Positions 17,158-26,235 are shown, numbered from the stretch's first letter. The stretch is DNA of 64,000 bases from Wenzhouxiangella sp. AB-CW3 (GCF_014725735.1 NZ_CP061368.1:62001-126000), one strand, 5' to 3'. Program-made: numbers and translations. The notes: generated by a model not told the origin, from the sequence alone.

Positions 17158-17532
17158 TCAGCGATTGAAGATATTGATGACGCCAACCAGTTCAAGCACG
17201 ATCAGCACCAGGAAAGTAATTCCCAGCACCTCGATGGCACCGGCACCGGCCGGGAGCTCATCAATGCGACCGGCAAGTTCCTCAAGTTCTTCCGGGCTCA
17301 GTGCTTCGGCGCGTAGCCGGGCAAGCTCCGGATCCACACCCAGGGAAGCCAGTTCGGACTGTACGTCATCGCGTGCCAGCCATGCCTCGACACTGGCCAG
17401 AGACTGCCCGGACTCGATGGCCGCAGCCTCCTGGGTGGAGATGATTTCGGCGTGGGCGCTGAATGACAGCAATGGCAGCAGGGCCGTGCCCAGCAGGGCG
17501 GCCAGTGCGAGCTTCGCGAGCTTGCGATTCAT
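17158..17532 (-). CDS. PA2779-like small membrane protein
   Basis: A 124-residue protein with a signal peptide (MNRKLAKLALAALLGTALLP to SAHA), an acidic helical middle (EAWLARDDVQSELASLGVDP) and a C-terminal membrane helix (IEVLGITFLVLIVLELVGVINIF). This arrangement and the IISTQEA start of the mature part match the PA2779 family. GGAGG lies 9 bases before the ATG at 17532. It is co-transcribed with the peptidase-like gene downstream, 22 bp away. Confidence 0.78.
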   Translation of the reverse strand: MNRKLAKLALAALLGTALLPLLSFSAHAEIISTQEAAAIESGQSLASVEAWLARDDVQSELASLGVDPELARLRAEALSPEELEELAGRIDELPAGAGAIEVLGITFLVLIVLELVGVINIFNR

Positions 17533-17623
17533 CGTGACGTTCCTCCGAAATAGAAGATTCTGCGCAAGTCCGCGAATATAGCACAGCATATCCGCTTTCT
17601 GTATCCGGGAAACAAGCCGAAAC

Positions 17624-17652
17624 TTGCACTTTCCGGCGCTTTGGGGTATAAA
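17624..17652 (+). promoter_or_regulatory. Sigma-70 promoter of rpmB-rpmG
   Basis: TTGCAC at 17624-17629 and TATAAA at 17647-17652 with a 17-bp spacer. It lies 35 bp before the rpmB ATG, giving a short leader. Confidence 0.75.
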
Positions 17653-17687
17653 GGCGCGCTCGATTCGATTTATCCAGGAAAGCAGTC

Positions 17688-17924
17688 ATGTCCCGAGTCT
17701 GTCAGGTGACCGGCAAACGCCCGCTGGTCGGAAATAACGTGTCCCACGCCAACAACAAGACCAAGAAGCGCTCGCTGCCCAATCTGCACAGCCACCGCTT
17801 CTGGGTTGAGAGCGAGAATCGCTGGGTGAAGCTGCGCGTGTCCACCAAGGGACTGCGCATCATCGACAAGAATGGCATTGATCAGGTGCTCACCGACCTG
17901 CGTGCCCGTGGCGAACGGATTTAA
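17688..17924 (+). CDS. rpmB: 50S ribosomal protein L28
   Basis: A 78-residue basic protein, the usual L28 length. It begins [20 protein letters not shown], with the TGKRP and HANNKTKKR signatures, and ends with the family [20 protein letters not shown] region. An AGGAAAG ribosome site precedes the ATG. First gene of a two-gene unit with rpmG, a common bacterial pairing. Confidence 0.97.
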   Translation: MSRVCQVTGKRPLVGNNVSHANNKTKKRSLPNLHSHRFWVESENRWVKLRVSTKGLRIIDKNGIDQVLTDLRARGERI

Positions 17925-17935
17925 GGAGAAGCATC

Positions 17936-18103
17936 ATGTCCAACAGCGCTCGTGACAAGATTCGCATGGTGTCCAGTGCCGGCACCGGCCACTTCTACAC
18001 CACCGACAAGAACAAGAAGAATACCCCGCACAAGCTGGAAATGAAGAAGTACGACCCGGTGGTGCGCAAGCATGTGATGTACAAGGAAGCGAAGATCAAG
18101 TAG
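17936..18103 (+). CDS. rpmG: 50S ribosomal protein L33
   Basis: A 55-residue protein starting [20 protein letters not shown], with [21 protein letters not shown] and a basic C-terminus VMYKEAKIK, matching L33. The four-cysteine zinc ribbon of C+ L33 forms is absent, so this is the zinc-independent form. AAGGAG is placed 8 bases before the ATG. The gap from rpmB is 11 bp. Confidence 0.96.
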   Translation: MSNSARDKIRMVSSAGTGHFYTTDKNKKNTPHKLEMKKYDPVVRKHVMYKEAKIK

Positions 18104-18138
18104 GGGTGGCCTCGGTCGCTACTGCTGGATTGTGAGAG

Positions 18139-18162
18139 CGCCGGGGGTTCCCCGGCGTTTTT
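18139..18162 (+). terminator. Intrinsic terminator of rpmB-rpmG
   Basis: A perfect 8-bp GC stem, CGCCGGGG and CCCCGGCG with loop GTT, is followed by five T. It sits 35 bp after the rpmG stop. Confidence 0.88.
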
Positions 18163-18163
18163 G

Positions 18164-18184
18164 TAAGAGGTGAAAGGTTAAAGG
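18164..18184. repeat. Family A heptamer array, purine arm (left of four-helix gene)
   Basis: Three 7-bp units TAAGAGG, TGAAAGG, TTAAAGG, starting right after the rpmG terminator. The array overlaps the last codon and stop of the four-helix-bundle gene. The same units in inverse orientation lie at 18581-18624 on its other side. Confidence 0.8.
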
Positions 18185-18555
18185 AGTTTTGCTTTCTGGG
18201 TCTGGATCAGTGCGTTTAGCTTGGCGTTCTGAACTCGGATTCGCTCCAACAGTGTTTCTGGCTGGTCGAACAGTTCAATCTCACTGGCGATTCTGATCTG
18301 AGTGTCAAGCTCCATCAGCGATCCTCTCGAGATCTTCAGAAACCGGAGAAGCTCTTTTTCGGACCCCCGGGCAGCGCCCTCGGCAATATTGCTCGGTACG
18401 CTGATAGCCGATCGCTGCATTTGCAGACCCAGACCAAACTGCACCTGGCGAGGAAAGTGTCGTGTCAGCCTACAGATGTCAGCCGCGAGGCTCACGCCTT
18501 CTTTCCAAACCGTCAGCCTTAGATGATTCGGTTGCCGCCGATGCTCGCTCCTCAT
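18178..18555 (-). CDS. Four-helix-bundle protein (S23 / 23S rRNA intervening-sequence type)
   Basis: A 125-residue all-helical protein. Hallmarks are LTVWKEGVSLAADICRLTRHFP at the start, then LQMQRSAISVPSNIAEGAARG, ELLRFLKISRGSLMELDTQI, and a C-terminal helix. These are the S23/IVP family motifs, structurally related to the Avd accessory proteins of diversity-generating retroelements. No rRNA or reverse transcriptase is adjacent. The ATG at 18555 has GGAGGAGG about 10 bases upstream. Its role is unknown; free-standing members are widespread. It is bracketed by inverted heptamer arrays, unlike every other gene here. Confidence 0.88.
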   Translation of the reverse strand: MRSEHRRQPNHLRLTVWKEGVSLAADICRLTRHFPRQVQFGLGLQMQRSAISVPSNIAEGAARGSEKELLRFLKISRGSLMELDTQIRIASEIELFDQPETLLERIRVQNAKLNALIQTQKAKLL

Positions 18556-18580
18556 AAGTCCCAAGCCTCCTCCCCCTATC

Positions 18581-18624
18581 CCTTTTTCCTTTCACCTTTA
18601 ACCTCTTACCTTTTTCCTTTCACC
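18581..18624. repeat. Family A heptamer array, pyrimidine arm (right of four-helix gene)
   Basis: Six exact 7-bp units plus CC: CCTTTTT, CCTTTCA, CCTTTAA, CCTCTTA, CCTTTTT, CCTTTCA. The units CCTTTAA and CCTCTTA are the complements of units in the left arm at 18164-18184. It ends in TTTCACCG and is followed at once by the small palindrome GGCGCCGCAGGCGCC (18625-18639) at the radC stop. Confidence 0.9.
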
Positions 18625-18639
18625 GGCGCCGCAGGCGCC

Positions 18640-19314
18640 TCACACCAGCCCCCTCTCCGCAAGACTCACCACCTCCGCATCCCCCACAATAAAATGATCC
18701 AACAGCCGAATGTCGACCAGCGCCAGGGCGTCGCGCAGGCGGCGGGTGATGGCGAGGTCGGCCTGGCTGGGCTCGGCCACGCCCGAGGGATGGTTGTGCG
18801 CGACGATCAGTGCCGCGGCGCGTCGGGTCAGGGCTTTTTCGACCACCACGCGCGGGTGCACATGGGCCGAATCGATGGTGCCGGTGAACAGTTCGTCGAA
18901 GGCGATGACCCGGTGGCGGGTGTCGAGGTGCAGGGCGCAGAAGACTTCGTGCGGGCGGTCGCGAAGCGCCGCGCGAAGGTAGGTTCGGGTCGCCTGCGGG
19001 CTGGTCAGCGGCTGGCCGCGGCAGATCGATTCTCGCAGGTGCCGGCGAGCCAGCTCAAGTGCGGCCTGCACCTGGGCATATTTCGCCGGGCCCAGGCCCG
19101 GCATTCGGCAGAAGCTGTCATGGTCGGCATCGAGCAACTCGCGCAGTCCGCCGTGCCGGTTGATCAGCAGTCGGGCCAGGTCCAGCGCCGAACGCCCACG
19201 CGCCCCCGTGCGCAGGAGAATGGCGAGTAACTCGGCGTCGCTGAGCTGGCCTGGCCCTCTTGCCAGCAACCGTTCCCTGGGGCGTTCGGCCTGCGGCCAG
19301 TCGGCAATTCTCAT
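18640..19314 (-). CDS. radC: RadC family (JAB/MPN) protein
   Basis: A 224-residue RadC-type protein. It has an N-terminal helix-hairpin-helix-like part ([30 protein letters not shown]) and a C-terminal JAMM metal site: the HxH of VHPR and the HNHPSG motif with downstream Asp in PSQADLAIT. The DNA-repair role once attributed to RadC is disputed, and its biochemical activity is not settled. The ATG at 19314 has AGGTG 9 bases upstream and is preferred to an in-frame GTG at 19326. It diverges from coaBC, as in many gammaproteobacteria. Confidence 0.92.
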   Translation of the reverse strand: MRIADWPQAERPRERLLARGPGQLSDAELLAILLRTGARGRSALDLARLLINRHGGLRELLDADHDSFCRMPGLGPAKYAQVQAALELARRHLRESICRGQPLTSPQATRTYLRAALRDRPHEVFCALHLDTRHRVIAFDELFTGTIDSAHVHPRVVVEKALTRRAAALIVAHNHPSGVAEPSQADLAITRRLRDALALVDIRLLDHFIVGDAEVVSLAERGLV

Positions 19315-19431
19315 CGAAAGATTCACCTGGTGGGGATCGAGGCGTTATTCTGTGATGCGCAGGGATGCGGGGGCATTGGAGAGTTTCCCCGTCCGGGTGT
19401 AGGAAATCGACTTGATCGGAGCAATGCGGCC

Positions 19432-20634
19432 ATGACACTGACGGGTAGAAGGATTCTGCTGGGAATCAGCGGCGGTATCGCCGCCTACAAGTCGCCGGAA
19501 CTGGTTCGCCGCCTGCGCGATGCCGGCGCCGAGGTGCGTGTGGTCATGACCGCCGGTGCGGAGGCTTTTATCACTCCGTTGACCCTGCAGGCGGTCAGCG
19601 GTCATCGGGTACGCACCCACTTGCTGGATCCGGAAGCCGAGGCCGGCATGGGCCATATCGAACTAGCGCGCTGGGCCGAGGATATCGTCATCGCCCCGGC
19701 CACCGCGCAGGTTGTAGCGAAGCTCGCCCATGGCTTCGCTGACGACCTGCTGAGCACGCTCGTGCTGGCCAGTCAGGCGCGGCTCTGGGTGGCCCCGGCA
19801 ATGAATCGCCTGATGTGGGATGCCGAACCGGTGCGCGCCAATGTGGACCAACTGGTGCGCGGCGGCGCCCGCCTGCTCGGACCGGACCGTGGCGAGCAGG
19901 CCTGTGGTGAGCACGGAGCCGGCCGGATGCAGGAGCCCGATGTGATCGTTTCTGCAATGGCGGGCGCCAGCGAGCGCTCCCGGCCGCTTGTCGGCAAACG
20001 CTTCGTGGTGACCGCCGGTCCCACCCATGAGCCGCTGGATCCGGTTCGTTTTCTGGGCAACCGCTCGTCGGGACGCATGGGTTTTGCCGTGGCCCGGATG
20101 CTGGTCGAAGCCGGAGCCACCGTGGACCTGGTAGCCGGCCCGGTGAATCTGCCCACGCCGCCCGGGGTGCAGCGTGTGGATGTGGTCACTGCCCGCGAGA
20201 TGCTCGAAGCGGTGAATCGATGCATCGATGCTGCCGATGGTTTCGTGGCCGTGGCCGCGGTGGCCGACTACCGGCCCGAACACGAGGCAACCGACAAGCT
20301 CAAGAAATCCGGTGAGCCGGTCACCATGCATCTGGTCGAGAATCCGGATATCCTCGCCACTGTGGGACATCGACAGACACGACCGTTCGTGGTCGGATTT
20401 GCCGCCGAAACGCGTGACCTGGAAACATCGGCCCGCTCGAAGCTCAGTGCCAAGGGTGCCGATCTGATTGCGGCCAACCGGGTAGGGCACGAGCTGGGCT
20501 TTGATCGCGAGGACAATGCTCTGGAGGTGTTCTCGGCCCACCGTCACTGGTCGCTGGGTCCGCGCTCGAAGTGTCAACTGGCGCGCGAGCTGGTCGATAT
20601 CATTGCCGGCGAAATGAAAGCAAGGGAAAGATAG
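19432..20634 (+). CDS. coaBC: Bifunctional phosphopantothenoylcysteine decarboxylase / phosphopantothenate-cysteine ligase
   Basis: A 400-residue fusion for two steps of coenzyme A synthesis. The CoaC half has ISGGIAAYKSPEL, the active-site His in MGHIELARWAEDI, the PAMNRLMW motif and the ACGEHGAGRM flap Cys. The CoaB half starts near residue 187 (FVVTAGPTHEPLDPVRFLGN), with NRSSGRMG and the KLKKSGEP lysines. The ATG at 19432 matches the family N-terminus (MTLTGRRILLGISGG). It is the first gene of coaBC-dut-algC, an order shared with Pseudomonas. Confidence 0.95.
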   Translation: MTLTGRRILLGISGGIAAYKSPELVRRLRDAGAEVRVVMTAGAEAFITPLTLQAVSGHRVRTHLLDPEAEAGMGHIELARWAEDIVIAPATAQVVAKLAHGFADDLLSTLVLASQARLWVAPAMNRLMWDAEPVRANVDQLVRGGARLLGPDRGEQACGEHGAGRMQEPDVIVSAMAGASERSRPLVGKRFVVTAGPTHEPLDPVRFLGNRSSGRMGFAVARMLVEAGATVDLVAGPVNLPTPPGVQRVDVVTAREMLEAVNRCIDAADGFVAVAAVADYRPEHEATDKLKKSGEPVTMHLVENPDILATVGHRQTRPFVVGFAAETRDLETSARSKLSAKGADLIAANRVGHELGFDREDNALEVFSAHRHWSLGPRSKCQLARELVDIIAGEMKARER

Positions 20635-20640
20635 CGAGAC

Positions 20641-21096
20641 ATGAGGGACCTCAAAGTCAGAATTCTCGATCCCCGCATGGGCCGCGACTGGCCGCTGCCG
20701 GAGTACGCGACCAGCGGGTCGGCCGGGATGGACCTCCGTGCCTGCCTGGATGAACCGCTGGAGCTGAAGCCGGGGGAGACCCACCTGCTGCCTTCTGGCC
20801 TGGCCATCCATCTTGACGATCCGACATTGGCCGCCGTATTGCTGCCTCGCTCGGGGCTGGGCCACAAGCAGGGGCTGGTGCTCGGCAACCTGGTCGGGCT
20901 GATCGACAGCGACTACCAGGGCGAGGTCAAAATCTCCTGCTGGAACCGATCGAACACGACCATCACCATCGAACCGGGCCAGCGCATCTGCCAGCTCGTG
21001 GTGGTGCCCGTAGTCCAGGTCCAGCTAAACCTGGTCGATTCCTTCGACAGAAGCGAGCGGGCCGAAGGCGGCATTGGACATACGGGGACGCAATGA
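20641..21096 (+). CDS. dut: dUTP diphosphatase (dUTPase)
   Basis: A 151-residue trimeric-type dUTPase that hydrolyses dUTP to dUMP. The five motifs are visible: [35 protein letters not shown] and the C-terminal [11 protein letters not shown]. The last motif is GGIGHTG where many enzymes have GGFGSTG, so the stacking Phe is Ile. It is 6 bp after coaBC and overlaps the algC start (ATGA). Confidence 0.95.
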   Translation: MRDLKVRILDPRMGRDWPLPEYATSGSAGMDLRACLDEPLELKPGETHLLPSGLAIHLDDPTLAAVLLPRSGLGHKQGLVLGNLVGLIDSDYQGEVKISCWNRSNTTITIEPGQRICQLVVVPVVQVQLNLVDSFDRSERAEGGIGHTGTQ

Positions 21097-24053
21097 GCCA
21101 GTCAACCGGAGCAAGGAAGGGCCAGAACCAGGCCAGTGACGCCAACAGCCAACCTGCCATTGGAAGGATCCTGCTCGTCATCGGGGTGCTGGTCGTGCTG
21201 GCGGGTGCAGGCGCCATTCTGCAGCCGATGCTGGTCTCCGAGGACGGCGGTCCGGCCCGAGTGGCCGCGCAGGCCAGCGCCGAGTCGGTGGCCGCAACGT
21301 TGGCCGATTTCAAGGACAAATTGCGCGATGGATCGGTTCAGTCCGCCGCCCGGCAGGTGCCGGCCGATAACCCGCAGCAGACCGGCGATGTGACCGCGGC
21401 CCTGGAGGCCCTTGGCGTGATCGGCATTCTCGACCTTCGGGTCTATCCGCCCCGAGCCGAGGAGATTGAAGTCGGCACCTATCCCGAGCCAGATTTCACC
21501 GCCGTGCAGATGCTGGTGGAAGCGCGCCGGTCCGGTTCGGGCCGTGTGCGTCACCGGGATCCGGCCGAAGGCGTTGAGCATTTCGCCTTTACCGAGGCGG
21601 TTGTCGATGGCGATGACGAAGTCACCGGCGTGATGCTGTTGCGCCTGCATGCCGATCCGGTGCGGCGCCACTTGCAGGCACCTGAAGGCAATACCTGGGT
21701 CCGGCTGGTACAGGACTCGCGCGTGATTCGCGCCCTGCCCACCGCCAGTGGCTTGCCCGAAGCATTGGGCAGTGAGTCGGTTGCCGGCAGTGCGCTGGCA
21801 GTCGAATGGGGGGTGATCGGGCAGCCTGGGATTCTCTCGGCTGCGCAGTCAGCCGTGGTACTGGCGCTGGGCATTCTTGTGCTTGTCGGTGGCGCCCTGA
21901 TTCACCTGGGCAAGCTGGGCCGCCGTCCCGTAGCCGCGACGCCACAGGCCCCGGCGCGTGCCGAACAGTCCACTCCCGCGCGTGCCACAGCCGCCAAGGC
22001 CGCGCCCGAGAAAGCCGCTGACAAGCCACAGCCACCGCCAGCAGCCGATGAAAAGCCCGATCTGCCCGACTGGATGCTTGACCAAGGTGGCGACGACTCT
22101 TCCCTGCCGTTTGGAGAAACCCCTGGGCAGACTACTGAATCTGTTGAACCCGCCGAACCCGCCGAACCCGCGGAATCCGCTCCCACGGTTGACGAGGGCC
22201 TGGATCTGGATGTGCCCGATCTTGACGATATTCTGGCCAACATCGAGGAGGAAGGCAGCAAGCCGCCCGGCGCCTCGGCTGACGGCAAGGACGTTGACCC
22301 CGGCCTGGATTTCAATACTGACGATTCGTTATCGTCTACAACACCGCCGCCGGCCGCAGATGCACCTGCTACGCAACCGGATCCCGAAAGTCGGCGGCAG
22401 GAGGAAGTGCTGGGGTCCGAAGAGCTGTCCAACCTGGCTCGTGGCGGCAGTACCCCGGGCGATGACCGGATGCCCGCACCGGAGTCCAGGCCTGAAGCGG
22501 TGCCAGAACCTCCGGCCCGCCCGCGACCCGAACTAGAACCAGAACCAGAACCCGAGCCCGAGCCCGAGCCCAGGTCCGCTCCAGCGTCCCGACCCGAACC
22601 GACCCCCGATTCGGGTGCTGCTGTCGATGGCGTCTCCGATGTCGAGCCGGCCGATATCCCGTCGGCATTGCAGGGCCACGAGCGATTGCCGCCGGAAAGG
22701 TTCTGGCGCGACCGCATCATCGGCGTCGTGGATCGCGAACTGGACGCCGAGCTGGCCGCCTCCCTGGGCCAGGCCATAGGCACGTACGCCCGAGAGCAGG
22801 GATTTCAGACCGTGGCGGTGGGCCGCGACGGTCGCCTCAGCGGTCCGGTGATCATGTCCGCCCTGATCCGTGGTCTGCGCAATACCGGTGTTGACGTGAT
22901 CGAGGCCGGCGCGGTGCCCTCGCCGGCCTTGTGGTATACCGCCTGCGAAATGGCCAATGGCTGCGGGGTCATGGTCAGCGCATCCCATCATGCACCCGAG
23001 TACAACGGCTTTCAGGTGATGCTCGGCGGCCAGATGCTGCAACGTCAGAATCTGCTGGCCATCGGCGAGATTGCTGCGCAGCAGCGTTTTGCCGAGGGCA
23101 GCGGCGGTTACCTGCAGGAAAATGCCGCTCGTTCCTATGCAACCGCCCTGGCCGACACCGTGAACTTGAAGCGCAAGCTCAAGGTGGTGGTCGATTGCGG
23201 CAATGGCATTCCCGCCAGCATCGTGCCGGCCCTGTTCGATGCCCTGGAGCTCGATCTCATTCCGCTCTATTGCGATGTCGATGGTTCTTTCCCCAACCAC
23301 CGGCCCGACCCGTCCGATCCGGAATGCATCGAGGATCTGCGCCTGTGCGTGCGCAACTTCCAGGCGGATATCGGATTTGCCTTCGATGGCGATGGCGACC
23401 GCCTGGCCGTCATTTCCGATGCCGGCGAGCCTATTGCCCCGGACCGGTTAATGATGCTGTTCGCCGCTCACCTGCTCGAGCAAACCTCGGGTGCCAGCAT
23501 CGTCGTCGACGTTCGCAGCTGTGCTCAATTGCCGGAGCTGGTGAGTGACCGCGGTGGCAAGCCCGGTTTTGCACCGGCCGGTGGCGGGCCGGTGGCACGC
23601 AGCGTGGTTGAACATGATGCAGTTCTCGGCGGCGACATGGACGGGCAGTTCATCCTGGCGCGGCGCTGGTATCCCTTCGGGGATGCGATCTGTGCGGCCG
23701 TGAGGTTGCTGGAATTGCTGACCGCGCAATCCCGGGGGATGGCCGAGCTGGTCGAGGAGCTGCCGGAGTCGCGCACCACCGGCGCCCTGAAGCTGGGTGT
23801 CGATGCAGCTAAAGGCGATGAACTGATTGCGGCCCTGAAACAGCCCGGGCAGTTCGATGATGCGCAAATCACTACCATTGATGGTTTGCGGGTGGATTTC
23901 GCGGATCGCTGGGCCCTGCTGCGGGTCTGTCATGACGCCAATGAAACCATGCTGTATTTCGGCGCCGGCGAACCCGATGCACTCAATCGCATCAAGTCAG
24001 AGTTCCGCGACCGCCTGCTGGCGGTGGACTCAGAACTGAAGCTGCCCTACTGA
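21093..24053 (+). CDS. algC: Phosphomannomutase/phosphoglucomutase with membrane-anchored N-terminal extension
   Basis: A 986-residue protein, over twice the usual 450-460. Residues about 540-986 are a complete alpha-D-phosphohexomutase: catalytic Ser631 in [14 protein letters not shown] and Mg2+ site Asp765/767/769 in [11 protein letters not shown]. The N-terminus has a membrane helix (about 25-45), an extracytoplasmic-type domain of about 200 residues, a second helix (about 250-272), then a Pro/Glu/Ala-rich linker of about 260 residues including a run of EP dipeptides. Such extended AlgC forms occur in Xanthomonadales-type genomes. The catalytic part should face the cytoplasm and supply mannose-1-P or glucose-1-P for surface glycans. 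Confidence 0.88.
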   Translation: MSQSTGARKGQNQASDANSQPAIGRILLVIGVLVVLAGAGAILQPMLVSEDGGPARVAAQASAESVAATLADFKDKLRDGSVQSAARQVPADNPQQTGDVTAALEALGVIGILDLRVYPPRAEEIEVGTYPEPDFTAVQMLVEARRSGSGRVRHRDPAEGVEHFAFTEAVVDGDDEVTGVMLLRLHADPVRRHLQAPEGNTWVRLVQDSRVIRALPTASGLPEALGSESVAGSALAVEWGVIGQPGILSAAQSAVVLALGILVLVGGALIHLGKLGRRPVAATPQAPARAEQSTPARATAAKAAPEKAADKPQPPPAADEKPDLPDWMLDQGGDDSSLPFGETPGQTTESVEPAEPAEPAESAPTVDEGLDLDVPDLDDILANIEEEGSKPPGASADGKDVDPGLDFNTDDSLSSTTPPPAADAPATQPDPESRRQEEVLGSEELSNLARGGSTPGDDRMPAPESRPEAVPEPPARPRPELEPEPEPEPEPEPRSAPASRPEPTPDSGAAVDGVSDVEPADIPSALQGHERLPPERFWRDRIIGVVDRELDAELAASLGQAIGTYAREQGFQTVAVGRDGRLSGPVIMSALIRGLRNTGVDVIEAGAVPSPALWYTACEMANGCGVMVSASHHAPEYNGFQVMLGGQMLQRQNLLAIGEIAAQQRFAEGSGGYLQENAARSYATALADTVNLKRKLKVVVDCGNGIPASIVPALFDALELDLIPLYCDVDGSFPNHRPDPSDPECIEDLRLCVRNFQADIGFAFDGDGDRLAVISDAGEPIAPDRLMMLFAAHLLEQTSGASIVVDVRSCAQLPELVSDRGGKPGFAPAGGGPVARSVVEHDAVLGGDMDGQFILARRWYPFGDAICAAVRLLELLTAQSRGMAELVEELPESRTTGALKLGVDAAKGDELIAALKQPGQFDDAQITTIDGLRVDFADRWALLRVCHDANETMLYFGAGEPDALNRIKSEFRDRLLAVDSELKLPY

Positions 24054-24065
24054 GGCCAGTGAGGT

Positions 24066-24605
24066 TTGACCACGCTGCTGTTCAACAAGCCCTTCCGGGT
24101 CTTGTCGCAGTTCACCGACCCCGAAGGCCGTGCCACCCTGGCCGACTTTATCGACCGCCCCGGAGTGTACGCGGCCGGCCGCCTGGATTTTGACAGCGAA
24201 GGCCTGATGGTGCTGACCGACAACGGTCGTTTGAAGGCCGCGCTGACCGATCCGGTCAGTTGCACGCCCAAGACCTACCTGGTCCAGGTCGAAGGCCGCC
24301 CGGCCGTCAACGCCATCGACAGACTGAACCGCGGACTGAGTCTGAAGGACGGACCAACCCGCCCGGCCAAGGTCGAATTGCTGGCGCGTTCACCCGGCTG
24401 GCTGTGGCCACGCAAACCCCCGGTCAATCCCCGCAAGGGCCGCCCGACAGCCTGGCTGAGAATCACCATCACCGAAGGCCGCAACCGTCAGGTCCGCCGC
24501 ATGACCGCCGCCGTCGGCCTGCCCACGCTGCGCCTGGTGCGGACCCGCGTCGGCGACTACGAGCTGGGGAAGTTGCAGCCGGGGGAATGGGTAGAAGAAG
24601 TGTGA
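24066..24605 (+). CDS. rluE: 23S rRNA pseudouridine synthase, RluE type
   Basis: A 179-residue RsuA/RluB/E/F family enzyme without an N-terminal S4 domain, as in RluE. The catalytic Asp is in [27 protein letters not shown] and [25 protein letters not shown] are the other family motifs. E. coli RluE modifies U2457 of 23S rRNA. The start is a TTG with GTGAGG just upstream, since no ATG or GTG precedes the conserved LLFNKPF. The stop codon falls inside a heptamer-like repeat. Confidence 0.88.
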   Translation: MTTLLFNKPFRVLSQFTDPEGRATLADFIDRPGVYAAGRLDFDSEGLMVLTDNGRLKAALTDPVSCTPKTYLVQVEGRPAVNAIDRLNRGLSLKDGPTRPAKVELLARSPGWLWPRKPPVNPRKGRPTAWLRITITEGRNRQVRRMTAAVGLPTLRLVRTRVGDYELGKLQPGEWVEEV

Positions 24606-24613
24606 AGGGTGGA

Positions 24614-24716
24614 GTGTGAAGTGTGAAGTGTGAAGAGGGGGCTTGCGGTTTGTTGTGGGGGGAGGTTGGAGTTGGGGGGCTTTGGTGGTGGTGGGGTGTC
24701 AAGTGTTAAGTGTTAG
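24614..24716. repeat. Family B heptamer units, purine arm
   Basis: Three GTGTGAA units at 24614-24634 and three further units (GTGTCAA, GTGTTAA, GTGTTAG) at 24696-24716, separated by G/T-rich sequence. Together with the array at 24740-24858 they fill the rluE/gshA convergent gap. Confidence 0.75.
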
Positions 24717-24739
24717 GGGGGTGGTTCGTGGAGTCTGTT

Positions 24740-24858
24740 CCGTCTCCCGTCCTCCGTCCTCCGTCCTCCGTCTTCCGTCTTCCGTCTTACGTCTCCCGTC
24801 CTCCGTCTTCCGTCTTCCGTCTCCCGTCTTCCGTCTCCCGTCTCCCGTCTCCCGTCTC
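24740..24858. repeat. Family D heptamer array, 17 units of CCGTCYY
   Basis: Seventeen uninterrupted 7-bp units: CCGTCTC, CCGTCCT, CCGTCTT and one ACGTCTC. Variation is almost confined to the last two positions. This is the longest single array in the window. It has no complementary arm nearby; the purine arm before it is of family B. Confidence 0.95.
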
Positions 24859-24861
24859 CCC

Positions 24862-24883
24862 GCACGGCGCGCCAGCGCCGTGC
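24862..24883. repeat. Perfect 9-bp hairpin at the gshA stop
   Basis: GCACGGCGC and GCGCCGTGC with loop GCCA, touching the gshA stop codon. On the minus strand it is placed like a terminator stem, but the following bases are the GGGAGACGG repeats, not a T-run. Confidence 0.7.
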
Positions 24884-26235
24884 TAGTACGCATACTTCCG
24901 AAACAGGCCCGCCAGGTCTCCGTTCCATTCGTTTTCGAAGCGTTCCAGCTTGACTTCGGCGGGTGTGGTGCCTCGTTCCACGATGTCCTGCAGTGGTGTC
25001 AGGTATCCGCCTTCGTGGTCGCCTCCGGCATTGAAGCGGGCGCGTCTTGCCAGGCCCTGGCTGGCCAGTTCCAGTAACTCGGCGGCCAGTTCCCGGACCG
25101 TGCGGCCGTCGATGCGGGCGTTCAGGCCAACCCGTGCCACGTCATCTCGCAGGGCCTGGCGCTGCTCGTTCGACCAGTGCCGGGTCAGTTCCAGGCAGCC
25201 GGCCAGACTGGCATCGTCGTAGAGCAGTCCCACCCAGAATGCCGGCAGGGCGCATAGCCGGCGCCAGGGGCCGCCATCGGCGCCACGCATTTCCAGGAAG
25301 CGCTTTAGGCGCACTTCGGGAAAGGCCGTGGTCAGATGGTCTTCCCAGTCCGACAGGCGCGGTTGCTCGCCCGGCAGGGCCGGCAGCCGCCCGGCCAGAA
25401 AGTCGCGAAAGGACTGGCCGGCCGCGTCAATGTAGCGATCGCCGCGGCGCACGAAATACATCGGCACATCCAGCATCCAGTCGACATAGCGCTCGAATCC
25501 CATGCCCGAATCGAATACCCAGGGCAGCATGCCGGTGCGGTCCGGGTCGGTATCGGTCCAGACCTGGCTGCGATAACTCAGGAAGCCGCAGGGCTTTCCC
25601 TCGACGAATGGAGAGTTGGCGAACAGTGCAGTGGCCACTGGCTGCAGGGCCAGCGAGGCCCGGAACTTGTCGACCATGTCGGTTTCGCTGGAAAAATCGA
25701 GATTGACCTGTACCGTGCAGGTGCGCTTCATCATGTCGTGCCCCAGCGTGCCGACCCGGGGCATGTAATTGCGCATGATCACGTAGCGGGCCTTGGGCAT
25801 CCACTCGATGTCCTCCCGCCGCGCGCTGGGATGAAAACCCATGCCGAGAAAGCCGATACCGAGCGGTTCGGCCACGGAGCGAACCTCGGCCAGATGGGTA
25901 TTGACTTCGCTGCAGGTCTGATGGAGATTGTCGAGCAGACCGCCCGACAGCTCCAGTTGGCCACCCGGTTCAAGCGTGATGGAACAAGCGTCCTTTTTCA
26001 GCGCCACCGGCAGTCCGTCTTCCAGCACCGGCTGCCAGCCGAACTGTTCGGCCATGCCTTCGAGCATGGCGCGAATGCCGCGTCGGCCGGCATAGGGCAG
26101 AGGGGTCAGGTTCTCGGTGCAGAATCCGAACTTTTCGTGTTCGGTGCCGATACGCCATTCCTCTCGCGGGCGACATCCGGATTCCAGCCAGGCGGTCAGT
26201 TGCTGCTTGTCGGTCAGTATCGTGTCCGGGTTCAA
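24883..26235 (-). CDS. gshA: Glutamate-cysteine ligase, plant/alphaproteobacterial type
   Basis: The first enzyme of glutathione synthesis, of the GCS2 class also found in plants and alphaproteobacteria and unrelated in sequence to E. coli GshA. Motifs: WRIGTEHEKFGF, ITLEPGGQLELSGG, GMGFHPSA, MKRTCTVQVNLDF, and a C-terminal KYAY. The start is uncertain: the frame is open to 26376, with an ATG at 26325. The TTG at 26235 gives 450 residues, the normal family length, starting just before ILTDKQQL. It diverges from oppA. Confidence 0.87.
   Translation of the reverse strand: MNPDTILTDKQQLTAWLESGCRPREEWRIGTEHEKFGFCTENLTPLPYAGRRGIRAMLEGMAEQFGWQPVLEDGLPVALKKDACSITLEPGGQLELSGGLLDNLHQTCSEVNTHLAEVRSVAEPLGIGFLGMGFHPSARREDIEWMPKARYVIMRNYMPRVGTLGHDMMKRTCTVQVNLDFSSETDMVDKFRASLALQPVATALFANSPFVEGKPCGFLSYRSQVWTDTDPDRTGMLPWVFDSGMGFERYVDWMLDVPMYFVRRGDRYIDAAGQSFRDFLAGRLPALPGEQPRLSDWEDHLTTAFPEVRLKRFLEMRGADGGPWRRLCALPAFWVGLLYDDASLAGCLELTRHWSNEQRQALRDDVARVGLNARIDGRTVRELAAELLELASQGLARRARFNAGGDHEGGYLTPLQDIVERGTTPAEVKLERFENEWNGDLAGLFRKYAY

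Noticed and set aside
18178-18555. 23S rRNA intervening sequence
   Set aside because: The S23-like protein suggested it, but no rRNA sequence is present on either side.
24740-24858. Possible CRISPR array
   Set aside because: Units are contiguous 7-mers without spacers of 30 bp or more, and no cas genes are present.
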